This document shows, piece after piece, positions 31,355-40,833 of a stretch of 64,000 nt of DNA. The stretch's first letter is position 1, and each line of letters begins with the position of its first letter. The translations under genes and the position numbers were made by a program. A model generated the notes under the pieces. It saw nothing but the letters and a program-made list of their open reading frames with translations, had not been told where the DNA came from and searched no databases. The DNA is from a virus: positions 62,001 to 126,000 of IMG/VR virus record IMGVR_UViG_3300024243_000006, one strand, 5' to 3'.

Positions 31355-32365
31355 ATGTTGTTATCCGCAGATGTTGTAGTGGGGCTCGCTTGGGGCGATG
31401 AAGCAAAAGGAAAGATCACCTCAGCCTTGGCAGCTACAGGGCAGTACGACGCCGTGGCTCGCTGGGCCGGAGGCAATAACGCAGGCCATACGGTCTACGT
31501 CAATGGCGAAAAATACAAAACACACCTTGTTCCAAGCGGCGTATTCCACGGAATGCTTTCCATCGTTGGTCCCGGCTGTGTATTGCATCCAGAAGAATTT
31601 GAAAAAGAATTGGCTTACCTCGCAGGACACGGATTCGATACCTCTCTTGTGAAGGTATCTCCGAATTGCCACATTGTTCAAGACGAGCATATTGAGTTTG
31701 ACAAGCAGAACCTTGCAAAGAAGCTTGGCACAACCTCAAAAGGTATTGCACCGAGTTACGCAGCTAAGGCGGCAAGAACAGGTCTTCTTGCCAAAGACTA
31801 TTACGAAGGCAGTGACATCCTATGGGACGGTCAGCTTAGCGGTGTATTATTGTGTGAAGGAGCGCAGGGGGCTTGGTTAGATATTGATCACGGGAATTAT
31901 CCCTATGTGACCTCAAGCATTACACTTGCCTATGGAGCTTGCAGTATAGGCTTCGCACCACAGCTCATTAAGAGCATCTGGGGCGCTGCCAAAATTTATG
32001 ACACAAGAAGCGGAGAAGATCCTATTTTTCCTGCGTCACTACTTGATGACCCTATGCTGTCAAAGGTTGGGGAAATTGGGGCCGAATATGGTGTGACCAC
32101 AGGGCGCAGAAGAAAGGTAAATTGGCTTGATGTTGATATGCTGATTAAGTCTATCAATTTGACTGGATGCACACACGTTGTTGTTAGCAAATGTGATGTA
32201 TTGGAAGAGGCCGGAGTTTACAGGATGTATTGTAGAGGGATTCAGAACGAGCTTTCTGAGTTCGAAAGCATTACCGATATGACCGGAGTGCTGGAGACTC
32301 TTCTTAGAAAGAATTGTTCCCTTCTCAAGAGAGTGATCTTTTCCTCTTCACCGGAGAATATATGA
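31355..32365 (+). CDS. purA: Adenylosuccinate synthetase family enzyme (PurA/PurZ-like)
   Basis: A 336-residue protein, about 90 shorter than bacterial PurA and close to archaeal PurA and phage PurZ forms. GLAWGDEAKGK holds the catalytic Asp15. NNAGHT, TSKGIAPSYAAK, CEGAQGAWLDIDHG and TTGRRRK follow in family order. PurA joins IMP and aspartate; phage PurZ uses dGMP to make the 2-aminoadenine precursor. The Asp is kept as in PurA and the PurZ0-type enzymes. ATG at 31355 follows GGAGG. An IMPDH/GMPR-family gene is at 34758 and an HD hydrolase at 61829. Confidence 0.88.
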   Translation: MLLSADVVVGLAWGDEAKGKITSALAATGQYDAVARWAGGNNAGHTVYVNGEKYKTHLVPSGVFHGMLSIVGPGCVLHPEEFEKELAYLAGHGFDTSLVKVSPNCHIVQDEHIEFDKQNLAKKLGTTSKGIAPSYAAKAARTGLLAKDYYEGSDILWDGQLSGVLLCEGAQGAWLDIDHGNYPYVTSSITLAYGACSIGFAPQLIKSIWGAAKIYDTRSGEDPIFPASLLDDPMLSKVGEIGAEYGVTTGRRRKVNWLDVDMLIKSINLTGCTHVVVSKCDVLEEAGVYRMYCRGIQNELSEFESITDMTGVLETLLRKNCSLLKRVIFSSSPENI

Positions 32366-33198
32366 GTAAAAGAAGTATGTTGATATATCATGCCAATTGC
32401 CCTGACGGCTTTGGCGCGGCATATGCATTTTGGAAAAAATACGGATATGGTATTGATTACTGTGCAGTAAAGCATGGTGATCCGATACCGGATGATATTG
32501 ACGACAGAGATATCTGGATAGTAGATTTCTGTTTTAAGTTTCCAGAAATGGATGAAGTGATTGAAAGAGCTAAGAGCGTGGTCGTTATCGATCACCACAT
32601 TACGGCTATGGAATCGATGGAGGGCGTTACTCGTCCGAATCTTGAAACCATATTTAAAATGGATAACTCAGGCGCGGTGTTGGCATGGAAATACCTTTTC
32701 CCTGACGAAGACGTTCCAAAGATTCTTCAGTACATTGAAGATAGAGATATTCATAAGTGGGAGCTAGAGGGTGCCGAAGCACTTTTGGCTAATCTTGATT
32801 CTAATGAAAAGAATCTTGAAATCTGGGATGATTTTGCTCAAGACATTGAGACCTCAAGAGGTTTGATGAATCAGATTAAGGGCGGAAGAATTCTTCTTGA
32901 TTACAAAAAGGAGATCAGTGATTCCATTAAGAGAGGCATGTATTACATGACTATCCGAGGAATTGAGTTCCCTGTCATTAACACCGCAGTGATATTCCGT
33001 GGAGACATCCTTTCGGAGATTGCTGATAGTACAGATTTTGGCGTAGCGGCTGCTTATAATTTTGACGGAAAGCATTATGTCTTCTCGTTAAGGTCGAGAG
33101 GCGAAGTCGATGTTGCTAAGATTGCGGAATCGTTCCCCGGTGGTGGCGGGCACAAAGGAGCCGCAGGGTTTTCGGTCCTTACTATGGAGGACCTTTAG
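32362..33198 (+). CDS. DHH-family phosphoesterase
   Basis: A 278-residue protein. HANCPDGFGAAYAF, WIVDF and VIDHHITA give the DHH domain metal ligands. FPGGGGHKGAAGF near the C-terminus is the DHHA1 domain. Relatives include NrnA-type oligoribonucleases and RecJ-like enzymes, so it may recycle short RNA or DNA or cyclic-nucleotide products. ATG overlaps the PurA stop (ATGA). Confidence 0.85.
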   Translation: MSKRSMLIYHANCPDGFGAAYAFWKKYGYGIDYCAVKHGDPIPDDIDDRDIWIVDFCFKFPEMDEVIERAKSVVVIDHHITAMESMEGVTRPNLETIFKMDNSGAVLAWKYLFPDEDVPKILQYIEDRDIHKWELEGAEALLANLDSNEKNLEIWDDFAQDIETSRGLMNQIKGGRILLDYKKEISDSIKRGMYYMTIRGIEFPVINTAVIFRGDILSEIADSTDFGVAAAYNFDGKHYVFSLRSRGEVDVAKIAESFPGGGGHKGAAGFSVLTMEDL

Positions 33199-33232
33199 CT
33201 CTTCACAATACCCGGAGTGAAAAATTTAATAT

Positions 33233-33979
33233 ATGGAGATAAACAAGAGAACACCTCAAAGTATTCTTGAAGAGTTAGCGAATTACAAAGATGCGACAAT
33301 GTGGAATTTTATCAAATGCTTTTCTAAATTATCCCTTGGCAAAGAGGAGATAAGAAGTTGCTATACAACTTATTACCACATTGGCGGAGAAGAGAATAAT
33401 TCGTTAAGTTTTCGAAAAATCATTGAGAAGATGGGGCCAGGGTCAGGAGGAAGTTTTATTAAACTTTGTTTCACAGTTTACCCTGAGTTATTAGACGAGG
33501 TTTTTAGCGACGATCTTGATGACGGAATTATTGGGGCATACGGAATTAATTGGATCCGACTGCTGCTCGCGCAAAGTGGTTATGTCAGAACGATAAATAT
33601 ATACGATAAGTTGACTGACAGTTCTGACCCATACCTTTATCTGTTCGCGTTGGAGGTATGTTCGATTGATAAATTAAAAGAACATAAAAGTCACGAGTCA
33701 AAGAAGGCACGAAAAATTGTGTTCAGTAGACTTGGTCCTGTGGAATGTTTGAACGATATGCTTCAGGACGGTACGAAAGATATACGGGCGCTCGGGGTCA
33801 GATTCGCCCCGATGCATTGCGAAATGTTTAACGAAATGAGTGAGGAGGCGGCTTTACAAATTTGCAACAATTTGCTAAAAAAAGGTGATGACGAACTAAT
33901 CGTCATGTTAATGGGAAACAAAAACAACAAGAGCAATGCCTTTTCTGGTTTGCTTAATTTTAGAATAGAAGAGATGTAA
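33233..33979 (+). CDS. Hypothetical helical protein
   Basis: A 248-residue helical protein starting at ATG 33233. No strong ribosome-binding site, but GGAGTG lies 18 bases upstream. Repeated helix pairs suggest a HEAT-like fold, as in the protein at 10067. No named family. Confidence 0.55.
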   Translation: MEINKRTPQSILEELANYKDATMWNFIKCFSKLSLGKEEIRSCYTTYYHIGGEENNSLSFRKIIEKMGPGSGGSFIKLCFTVYPELLDEVFSDDLDDGIIGAYGINWIRLLLAQSGYVRTINIYDKLTDSSDPYLYLFALEVCSIDKLKEHKSHESKKARKIVFSRLGPVECLNDMLQDGTKDIRALGVRFAPMHCEMFNEMSEEAALQICNNLLKKGDDELIVMLMGNKNNKSNAFSGLLNFRIEEM

Positions 33980-33981
33980 TT

Positions 33982-34167
33982 ATGGCATACGACAAATCAC
34001 ATTACGGTCCGAAACTCAAAGTCAAAGTCACCAATAGTATTGGTGGCAGAGTAGATTATCACGAAGGTCTTACTAAATTTGATATTGATTGGATTAAATC
34101 TAATCCCAACCTCCAAGTAGAGGTTCTCGAAGTAAGAAATGGAAGACGTAGGCAGCTTAAGAGATGA
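33982..34167 (+). CDS. Small basic protein
   Basis: A 61-residue protein ending VRNGRRRQLKR; beta-rich start. Starts two bases after the previous stop and overlaps the next start. A small nucleic-acid-binding role is possible but not shown. Confidence 0.5.
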   Translation: MAYDKSHYGPKLKVKVTNSIGGRVDYHEGLTKFDIDWIKSNPNLQVEVLEVRNGRRRQLKR

Positions 34168-34751
34168 ACAAAGGGAGAGTTATATTTGTGCTCTCCCTTC
34201 TTGTTACGTTTCTGGTGGGGTTCAAAACAATGACTCCAGCTTATAACAAACTATCAGATGTGTCGTTTACTGTTCACGATGTGTGGGCCAATACAAGTGT
34301 TCCATTGGGAACGAGGTACATATATCATGGGCAGGATTCGGCGCTTTCTGATAAAGAAGTTGAGAGGGTGATTAAGAAGACGGAAATAGCTATCCAACAT
34401 TACTCCAAAGAAAAGGGCTATCCAATGGAGCAATGCAGAACAATCGACACCTTAGAGATTTATTATGTGAGGCAGGATGAGTTGAACAAAAGAGGAAGAT
34501 TTCCTATTTTTATGAATGAAAACCTTAGCCCCAATGATGTTGTGTGGGGAGTTTACGATCCTGTAAGCCAAAGCCCTCATTACGCTGTTTTGATGATATC
34601 GAATCCAGGCGGAACCAAGACTGAAGAGACTCAAGCGCATGAGTTGTATCACTATTGGTATGACAGATTTTGTTGGGAGCGGCATCACCCTGGAGATCCA
34701 GAGTCTGCTGCCCTTGAATTTGAAACCTTTTATGAATTAAACTATATGTGA
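34164..34751 (+). CDS. Exported zinc metalloprotease-like protein
   Basis: A 195-residue protein with a hydrophobic N-terminal signal or anchor (about 5-20). QAHELYHYW contains HExxH with His159, Glu160 and His163. Glu185 or Glu187 in AALEFE could be the third zinc ligand, as in gluzincins. It should act outside the cytoplasm. The target may be cell-envelope protein or, if carried by the virion, a host barrier. The ATG overlaps the preceding stop. No family name is assigned. Confidence 0.65.
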   Translation: MNKGRVIFVLSLLVTFLVGFKTMTPAYNKLSDVSFTVHDVWANTSVPLGTRYIYHGQDSALSDKEVERVIKKTEIAIQHYSKEKGYPMEQCRTIDTLEIYYVRQDELNKRGRFPIFMNENLSPNDVVWGVYDPVSQSPHYAVLMISNPGGTKTEETQAHELYHYWYDRFCWERHHPGDPESAALEFETFYELNYM

Positions 34752-34757
34752 GTTAAG

Positions 34758-35801
34758 ATGAAATTAAGAAGAGCTTTAGCATTTGATGACGTGCTTCTTG
34801 TTCCAAGAAAATCAGAGATACCTTCCAGGCTTGCCGTTGATCCTTCAGTAGACGTTGGTGGAATCAAATTAGGCATTCCCCTTATTTCCTCTCCAATGGA
34901 TACTGTAACAGAAGGACTTATGGCAAAACAACTTGGGCTGCTTGGCGGTCTGGGGATAATTCATAGGTACTGTTCTGTTAGTGAACAAATTGCTCACTTA
35001 AGAATACCAATTGCTGCCGGAGTATATGGAGGCTTTGCAATCGGAGTTGGAGCAGAAGCGGAAGAAAGATTCTCCATGATTCTGGAAGAATATGGCAGCA
35101 GCCTTGATGTTGTATGCATTGACATTGCGAATGGCCATAGCACGCTTATGGAGAGGACCATTAAGAAAGTTAGAGATATGGCTCCAGATATTTCAATCAT
35201 GGCAGGAAATGTTGCTACCAGAGACGGATACAGGTTTCTCGCAGATCTCGGAGTAAATTCTGTCAGGGTAGGTATCGGCGGAGGAAGCATCTGCAAAACG
35301 CGAATTCAGACAGGGTTCGGCGTTCCTACATTTTCTTCTCTTCTTTGGGCCGCAGACGCTAAAGAGTCTGGTAAATACGAGGCGTCCATCATTGCAGATG
35401 GAGGCATTAGGCACCCCGGAGATTTAGCTAAAAGCATTGCGGCCGGCGCAGATGCTGTTATCTGTGGTAGCATCTTTGCTGGGAGCAAAGAAGCCCCTGG
35501 TGATGTAATCACATGGACAGATGGCATTGCCTATAAGAAATACAGGGGAATGGCATCGGAAGAGATTCAGGTAGAGAAGAGGGGCGGAATGAAGCCGGGA
35601 ACCTGCGCAGAAGGAACGTCTACTCTTGTTAGATATGAAGGCTCCATGAAGAGAGTCACTGAGGAGTTTGAGGGCGGAATTAGGTCCGCCTTAACTTACA
35701 ACGGTTCTTGGGATATTCCACATTTCCAGGTGACCGCAGAATTTATTGAGATTACAGATTCTGGATTAAGAGAGTCTCACTCTCACGGAACAAGGAAATA
35801 A
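34758..35801 (+). CDS. guaB: IMP dehydrogenase / GMP reductase family enzyme
   Basis: A 347-residue TIM-barrel enzyme. It begins LAFDDVLLVP, has ISSPMDTVTE, and holds the catalytic Cys179 in GIGGGSICKTR. Both CBS domains of most IMPDH are absent, giving the length of GMP reductase. KYRGMAS is closer to IMPDH, while the GGIRSALTY segment is closer to GMP reductase. It therefore either makes XMP from IMP or returns GMP to IMP; the sequence alone does not decide, so the symbol is provisional. ATG start after GAGTTAAG. Confidence 0.82.
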   Translation: MKLRRALAFDDVLLVPRKSEIPSRLAVDPSVDVGGIKLGIPLISSPMDTVTEGLMAKQLGLLGGLGIIHRYCSVSEQIAHLRIPIAAGVYGGFAIGVGAEAEERFSMILEEYGSSLDVVCIDIANGHSTLMERTIKKVRDMAPDISIMAGNVATRDGYRFLADLGVNSVRVGIGGGSICKTRIQTGFGVPTFSSLLWAADAKESGKYEASIIADGGIRHPGDLAKSIAAGADAVICGSIFAGSKEAPGDVITWTDGIAYKKYRGMASEEIQVEKRGGMKPGTCAEGTSTLVRYEGSMKRVTEEFEGGIRSALTYNGSWDIPHFQVTAEFIEITDSGLRESHSHGTRK

Positions 35802-35802
35802 T

Positions 35803-36132
35803 ATGAGCGAAGATAAAAAGTTACCATCAGTAGAAGAGGTGCTGGAAGAGTTTAGAGTTCTTAAGGGAAGGATTGGAGGTATTCAGAAATATCTGGCAGG
35901 GCTCCATGCTGAGGAAGAAGGCAGGGCTGGCAGTGTCGAGTCAGAGGAGCCTGAGGAGACTTATATTACATATAGTAGAGCCGAAGAGGTGCTCCACATA
36001 ACCCAAATGATTACAGAACAGTTAAAAATTATGCACAACTTCTCTGATCACGAAATACAAATGGATGTTTCAAAAACTTCCGCCCGAGTGATCAAGGTAC
36101 ACAGCCGAATCTTAGACCACCTAGAGAAATAA
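35803..36132 (+). CDS. Hypothetical helical protein
   Basis: A 109-residue acidic, coiled-coil-like protein one base after the previous stop. No recognised family. Its stop codon overlaps the start of promoter-like copy E. Confidence 0.55.
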   Translation: MSEDKKLPSVEEVLEEFRVLKGRIGGIQKYLAGLHAEEEGRAGSVESEEPEETYITYSRAEEVLHITQMITEQLKIMHNFSDHEIQMDVSKTSARVIKVHSRILDHLEK

Positions 36133-36163
36133 TTTTTCTAAGCTACTCGTAGGAGGTTATAGG
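36131..36163 (+). promoter_or_regulatory. Recurrent promoter-like motif, copy E
   Basis: Reads TTTTTCTAA, GCTACTCGTAGG and GTTATAGG at the standard spacing. The central part is diverged, as in copy B. It precedes the MoxR-type ATPase gene by about 57 nt. Confidence 0.65.
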
Positions 36164-36219
36164 AGGTCGTGCAGGAAATGCGTCTTCATCCCCCTACTCA
36201 CAAAGGAGTTATATAGCTT

Positions 36220-37293
36220 ATGGCAACAATTAAAAGTACACTTGATTCATTACTATCTATGCCGAATGACCAGTCGATTCTGATTATCTCGCCGCACGGA
36301 ATGGGCAAGTCAAGCTTAGTTAAACAGGCATCTAAAATGTTAGGTGCTGAATTTCATGATGTTAGACTTTCTCAGTGTGAGGTTGGAGACATCAAAGGTC
36401 TGCCATTCCTAAATGAGGAAACACGGACTACGGAGTTCTTCAAACCACGTTGGTGGCCAAGAGATATGAGTAGCTCTGGCTACCTATTTTTCGATGAGCT
36501 TAACCGAGCTAACAATGAGGTGCAGCAGGCTGTTTTCGAGATCGTTCTTGATAGAAGGCTTGATGGAGATTATCTTCCTGACGGATGGAGAGTTGTTGTT
36601 GCAATCAACGGCGACGAAAGATATCAGGTCAGCGAGCTTGATCCAGCCCTTTTTGACAGATTCTATATCGTTGATTTCCATCCGGAAGTAAACGAGTGGC
36701 TTGACTGGGCAGAGGAAGCCGGCATTCACGGCTCTATCCTACAGTTCATTCAGTCTAGCCCAGAGTATCTTGACCCTCCAAAGGATCTGAAGCAGGGTAT
36801 GGTATATCCTTCTCGTAGAAGTTGGGATAAGTTTAATCAGGCTATGACTCATCTTGGTCTTTGGGAGTCAAAGGATCCTGGCAAAATCACAGAGTTGTGT
36901 CTTGGTTGGATTGGCAGAGCGGCAGGAATTAGATTTACCGAATTCTATCTCAAGGATTTCAAGCTTATCAGCGGTGATGACATTCTGAATAAATTTGATG
37001 AGATCAGAGAGGATCTTGACAGAATGAAGGGTGACCCTTCGGCTATGGCGACAATTGCGAGAGGTCTTGGTAGAGCTATCTCTACTATGGACAAGGACAT
37101 TCTGCCTGAGCAGTTGGAGAACCTGAAGAAGGCTCTGAGAATACTTCCGAGAGAGATTGCGTCATCCGTATGGATGGAAGCTGGTCGATCAAAGTCAATT
37201 AGAAAGCATCTTTCTCAGATGAGGAAAACCGATCCTGATTTCGTGAAATTTGTAACAAAGCTTTATGCGACCAACAGAAAAAAGGATGCGTAA
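36220..37293 (+). CDS. MoxR-type AAA+ ATPase
   Basis: A 357-residue protein with Walker A SPHGMGKSS (GKS at 29-31), Walker B YLFFDELNRA and a sensor AINGDE. The C-terminal half is helical. MoxR ATPases act as chaperones that load or remodel VWA-domain partners, and such a partner is encoded directly downstream. ATG start with AAAGGAG upstream, behind promoter-like copy E. Confidence 0.85.
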   Translation: MATIKSTLDSLLSMPNDQSILIISPHGMGKSSLVKQASKMLGAEFHDVRLSQCEVGDIKGLPFLNEETRTTEFFKPRWWPRDMSSSGYLFFDELNRANNEVQQAVFEIVLDRRLDGDYLPDGWRVVVAINGDERYQVSELDPALFDRFYIVDFHPEVNEWLDWAEEAGIHGSILQFIQSSPEYLDPPKDLKQGMVYPSRRSWDKFNQAMTHLGLWESKDPGKITELCLGWIGRAAGIRFTEFYLKDFKLISGDDILNKFDEIREDLDRMKGDPSAMATIARGLGRAISTMDKDILPEQLENLKKALRILPREIASSVWMEAGRSKSIRKHLSQMRKTDPDFVKFVTKLYATNRKKDA

Positions 37294-38568
37294 ATGAGTG
37301 AAATGGAAAAGACAGAGCTGGAAGAAAACGAAGAGAAGGTAAGGCTTCAAAAGGAGTTGCTTGCGGCAAGAAGGGTTATGTCCCGAGAGGGGCTTGAGAG
37401 ACTTGAAATTGGAATCTCAAGATTAACTTTATCTTTTCCACTCTTTTACATTCCCCTCATTAACCTTAGAAAGGTTGAGTCATGGAACATTCCAACGATG
37501 GGTGTTGGTCCGGTCAATAAGATTGAACTCGGACTATACTATAACCCCGAGTTTACGCTTAGTCTAAATCCTATTGAGTTGCGAGCAGTATTACAGCATG
37601 AAGCCATGCACATTCTGCTTCAGCACCTTACCAGAGGTAGAGACTTCGGTTCCAATTTCAAGATGTATAACATTGCGGCTGATTTGACCATCAATCCCAA
37701 GCTCGAAGGTATTCCGAGTTGGGCTTATTTCCCCGAAAAGGAAGGTCTTCCTTCGAATGAATCGGCAGAACTTTACTACAAGCTCCTAAAAGAGCGACGT
37801 GAAGAGATGACGAAGAGAATGAAGAAGCAGATGGAGGGTATGACTGACGAACAAATCGCTGATGCATTCTTTAAGTCCCTTGAGGGAGAGGCACTTGACG
37901 ACCACTCTATGTGGGAAGATATGACTCAGACTCAGAAGGATATCATCAAAGAGAAGATTCGTAACTTATCAGAAGAGGCTATGAGGGCGCAGGATGCTGT
38001 CGGTTGGGGAAAGGTTCCGGGGAATTTGCATGAAGAGATTATGGCGGCGAATAAGCCGTTAGTAAATTGGAAAAGAGAGCTTAAGTTCTTTATTGGGCAG
38101 GTTGTCTCATGCGGGAGGAAGAGTACAAGGCTGCGTCCCAACAGGCGCTACAAGTATCTCCAGCCTGGAACGAAAAGGAGTTATACCAGTAAGCTTCTAA
38201 TCGCATTGGATTGCTCCGGCTCAGTATCTGATAAAGAGCTTCAGATGTTTATTGATGAAGTGACGGGAATGGTAGGTAAGGTTCAGGTTGATGTAATTCC
38301 ATTCGATGCGGTATGTCATGGAGAACCTCAGAAATTCACAAGGAAAAATGCCAGCATCAAAGTGCATGGCAGAGGCGGAACCGATTTCGGTCCCCCTATC
38401 AGAATGGCTGATGATCTTAAGTATGATGGACTAATCGTAATGACAGATGGAGAGTGCAGTTTCCCTGTCGCTCCACGCTGTAGAATGATGTGGGTTCTGT
38501 CGCGCAATTCGTCATGGGCTGACCCGCCCCCTTACGGAAGGGTTATACAGCTTAATGAATTAGGTTGA
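37294..38568 (+). CDS. VWA-domain putative metallopeptidase (DUF2201-like)
   Basis: A 424-residue protein. VLQHEAMHILLQH holds a zinc site HExxH at His102, Glu103 and His106. The C-terminal third is a von Willebrand A domain with the metal-binding motif LDCSGSVSDKE and later VMTDGE. This arrangement is seen in DUF2201-type proteins that are paired with MoxR ATPases. The start directly abuts the ATPase stop. The client protein is unknown. A strong terminator follows, so the pair forms one transcription unit. Confidence 0.8.
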   Translation: MSEMEKTELEENEEKVRLQKELLAARRVMSREGLERLEIGISRLTLSFPLFYIPLINLRKVESWNIPTMGVGPVNKIELGLYYNPEFTLSLNPIELRAVLQHEAMHILLQHLTRGRDFGSNFKMYNIAADLTINPKLEGIPSWAYFPEKEGLPSNESAELYYKLLKERREEMTKRMKKQMEGMTDEQIADAFFKSLEGEALDDHSMWEDMTQTQKDIIKEKIRNLSEEAMRAQDAVGWGKVPGNLHEEIMAANKPLVNWKRELKFFIGQVVSCGRKSTRLRPNRRYKYLQPGTKRSYTSKLLIALDCSGSVSDKELQMFIDEVTGMVGKVQVDVIPFDAVCHGEPQKFTRKNASIKVHGRGGTDFGPPIRMADDLKYDGLIVMTDGECSFPVAPRCRMMWVLSRNSSWADPPPYGRVIQLNELG

Positions 38569-38572
38569 GTAC

Positions 38573-38606
38573 AAAGGGGTAGAGACTTCCGGGTCTCTAC
38601 CCCTTT
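38573..38606 (+). terminator. Strong terminator hairpin after MoxR/VWA operon
   Basis: A perfect 14-bp stem, AAAGGGGTAGAGAC with GTCTCTACCCCTTT, around TTCCGG. A second hairpin CCCCGC/GCGGGG (38607-38624) follows at once. Confidence 0.8.
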
Positions 38607-38624
38607 CCCCGCTTGAGGGCGGGG
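38607..38624 (+). other. Second GC-rich hairpin
   Basis: CCCCGC pairs with GCGGGG around TTGAGG, directly after the terminator and 29 bases before the M16 gene. It may strengthen termination or protect the downstream RNA 5' end. Confidence 0.5.
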
Positions 38625-38653
38625 TGAAAAACAATACATTTACGGAGTGAAAA

Positions 38654-39850
38654 ATGTTGCAAATTTATGAAAAGGTTCCGAGTAAGATGGCTACCATCAT
38701 GGTCACATTTGATGGTGGAGCAAGAGCAGAAGGGGATAAGTTTTCTCCTGGTTTAGCACACATGTTAGAGCACATGATGTTTAAAGGTACGGAGACGAGG
38801 ACCAGTATTGAGATACCAAGAGAGATTGCCCTTTTAGGCGGAAGCACTAATGCTTTTACCTCGAATGAGATGGTTAGTTACTTCATCACAGTGCCTTATG
38901 AGAACCTTGAGCAGGCCATGGCTATCTTGTCCGACATCACCACCAACTCTACTTTCCCAGAGGATGAATTCTTGAAGGAAAGAGAGGTCGTTCTTGAGGA
39001 GGAAGCGGAGGGGCAGGCAAGTATTGACACTTTCCTTTGGGACTCCTTTGCTGGAGACTTCTTCACTGGCAGATTATCCTCTACAGTCATTGGAACTAAG
39101 GAGTCAATCGAAGGATTTACTCTTCCAGAGCTTAAGAAGTTCTACAAGAAATTCTACAGCAGAAGGAATGCTGTTGTTGCGATGAGTTCCTGCCTTGGCA
39201 AGAGAGAGGCCGGAAAGCTGATGAGAAAATACTTCGGAAGAAATTCGAAAAATGTAGCTCATAATGTTCCTGTTTACTCTCCGGAATATGGAGGGGCAAG
39301 GCAGATGAATCTCACAAGGCCATTGATCGAGCACGCATATGTATGGATGTGTTATCCTGGCAGAACCTATGGTACTGATAACGAGGCAGCAGACTCCGTT
39401 ATGCTTTCAATCCTTGGAAGTGGAATGGACAGCAGACTCTTTGAGAATATAAGAGAGAAGCATGGTCTATGCTATGGCATTCATGCAGGAGGTGTTGCGT
39501 TTAGAGATCAGGGATCTATCGTTATCAATTCCTCAACAAGGGCGGAGAATGTCGATAAACTCGTTGGACTTGTGAATGACGAAGTTGAAAAGATGCAGAA
39601 TGAATTAATCACCGAAGAGGAGCTTCTTCGTTCTCAAAATCAGTTTAGAGCACAGACATATTCTTTGGCAGAAAATAGCAAGAGTGCAGTTAGTTGGGCA
39701 ACCAAGAGGGCCTTCTTTGGGCTCAGCGATATTGATGCAGTCTCAGAGGGCGTAGCTGCCTTAACCAGAGAGGACATCAGAGAGTCTGCTCAGAGATATT
39801 TTGATAGAGAGAAAGAACTCTTGATGGTAGTTAGACCGGAGGAATCATGA
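38654..39850 (+). CDS. M16-family zinc metallopeptidase
   Basis: A 398-residue protein with the inverted zinc motif HMLEH (His36, Glu39, His40) and the downstream Glu-rich REVVLEEEAEG that supplies the third ligand. The half-size length equals one M16B unit such as PqqF/YmxG-type or processing peptidases. These cut small proteins or peptides inside the cell. ATG follows CGGAG. It is rare in phages, and the substrate might be phage propeptides or host peptides. The thyX gene starts on its stop. Confidence 0.87.
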   Translation: MLQIYEKVPSKMATIMVTFDGGARAEGDKFSPGLAHMLEHMMFKGTETRTSIEIPREIALLGGSTNAFTSNEMVSYFITVPYENLEQAMAILSDITTNSTFPEDEFLKEREVVLEEEAEGQASIDTFLWDSFAGDFFTGRLSSTVIGTKESIEGFTLPELKKFYKKFYSRRNAVVAMSSCLGKREAGKLMRKYFGRNSKNVAHNVPVYSPEYGGARQMNLTRPLIEHAYVWMCYPGRTYGTDNEAADSVMLSILGSGMDSRLFENIREKHGLCYGIHAGGVAFRDQGSIVINSSTRAENVDKLVGLVNDEVEKMQNELITEEELLRSQNQFRAQTYSLAENSKSAVSWATKRAFFGLSDIDAVSEGVAALTREDIRESAQRYFDREKELLMVVRPEES

Positions 39851-40833
39851 AGTTAAAGGTAACAGGGGATGTTGATTTCATTGCTCACTCTGCATGGATA
39901 TCAACCGTAAATGAGATGCGCGCAAACGCACGCACGCATGAGGATAAGATTCGAGTTGTGCAGTTCCTTGTGGAACATCATCACACCTCTCCTTTAGAGG
40001 GAATAACTCTTACGTTCACTGACTTTGTAGATGCTGAGAATAGAGAGGTAGAAGATGTTTTTCTTGATTTCGCAGTAAACAAATTTGCGAAATTTACATT
40101 AGAAGATGATGACGCTATTGCAACAATCGATCTTTTGAATTTCTGCAAGATGACCCTTACACCAAGAGAGGACGATGATGTTGATTTTGGAATACTTTGG
40201 GACGCTTTTGCAGAGCAACGCCCAGAACTTGCTCTGATTCTCACCAGCTTTGGTCCAATTGAGGAACACTTCGCAGAAGAGTTGGAGGCCGATCTTTTAG
40301 GCGAGCATAACATGTCCGTTCAGTTGGTACAGTTTCACGACGGTGGTTCCAGAGAACATAGTCGAGCATCATGGAGAGTGAAGTGTCCGCTGTCGATCTC
40401 AGTGCAGATCCTGCGCCACAGGAGCGGTTCATATAATCAGGTGAGCGGCAGGTACAAGACGATTAGGCAGGAATTGTTCGAGACGCCTGACGATTGTGCA
40501 GAGATCGCTGCACGTATGGGAGAAAACCTCGATAAGTATATGGGTTCTGCTGAGGCATGTATCGCAAGATATCTACAATTTATGAGAAAAGCAAAGAAAT
40601 CTCGTGATGATGAGGTAATATCTAATGATGAGTATAAGAGGATGCGAGAGGTAGCCAGATTCATTCTTCCAGAAGGGCGGATGACGGAACTCTACATCAC
40701 TTATTACTTAGATGACTTTTATGATAATTATCTAAGACTAAGGGATTCTGAACATGCACAAACCGAACATATTTGGATTGCTCAAGAAATGCGTAAGACG
40801 CTTGAGCAACATAAAACAGAGGATCAAGAATGA
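39847..40833 (+). CDS. thyX: Flavin-dependent thymidylate synthase
   Basis: A 328-residue protein with the ThyX motif RHRSGSYNQVSGR (starting Arg190), which makes dTMP from dUMP using FAD and folate. The early HHHTSPLEG segment is also typical. An acidic stretch of about 100 residues (about 60-165) lies between the N-terminal part and the motif, so it is longer than usual family members. ATG overlaps the previous stop. Together with PyrB it points to phage-directed pyrimidine supply. Confidence 0.93.
   Translation: MKLKVTGDVDFIAHSAWISTVNEMRANARTHEDKIRVVQFLVEHHHTSPLEGITLTFTDFVDAENREVEDVFLDFAVNKFAKFTLEDDDAIATIDLLNFCKMTLTPREDDDVDFGILWDAFAEQRPELALILTSFGPIEEHFAEELEADLLGEHNMSVQLVQFHDGGSREHSRASWRVKCPLSISVQILRHRSGSYNQVSGRYKTIRQELFETPDDCAEIAARMGENLDKYMGSAEACIARYLQFMRKAKKSRDDEVISNDEYKRMREVARFILPEGRMTELYITYYLDDFYDNYLRLRDSEHAQTEHIWIAQEMRKTLEQHKTEDQE

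Noticed and set aside
31355-32365. Calling the PurA-family gene purZ outright
   Set aside because: The catalytic Asp typical of PurA is kept, and no PolA-type DpoZ or MazZ gene is in the window; only a PurA/PurZ-like label is safe.
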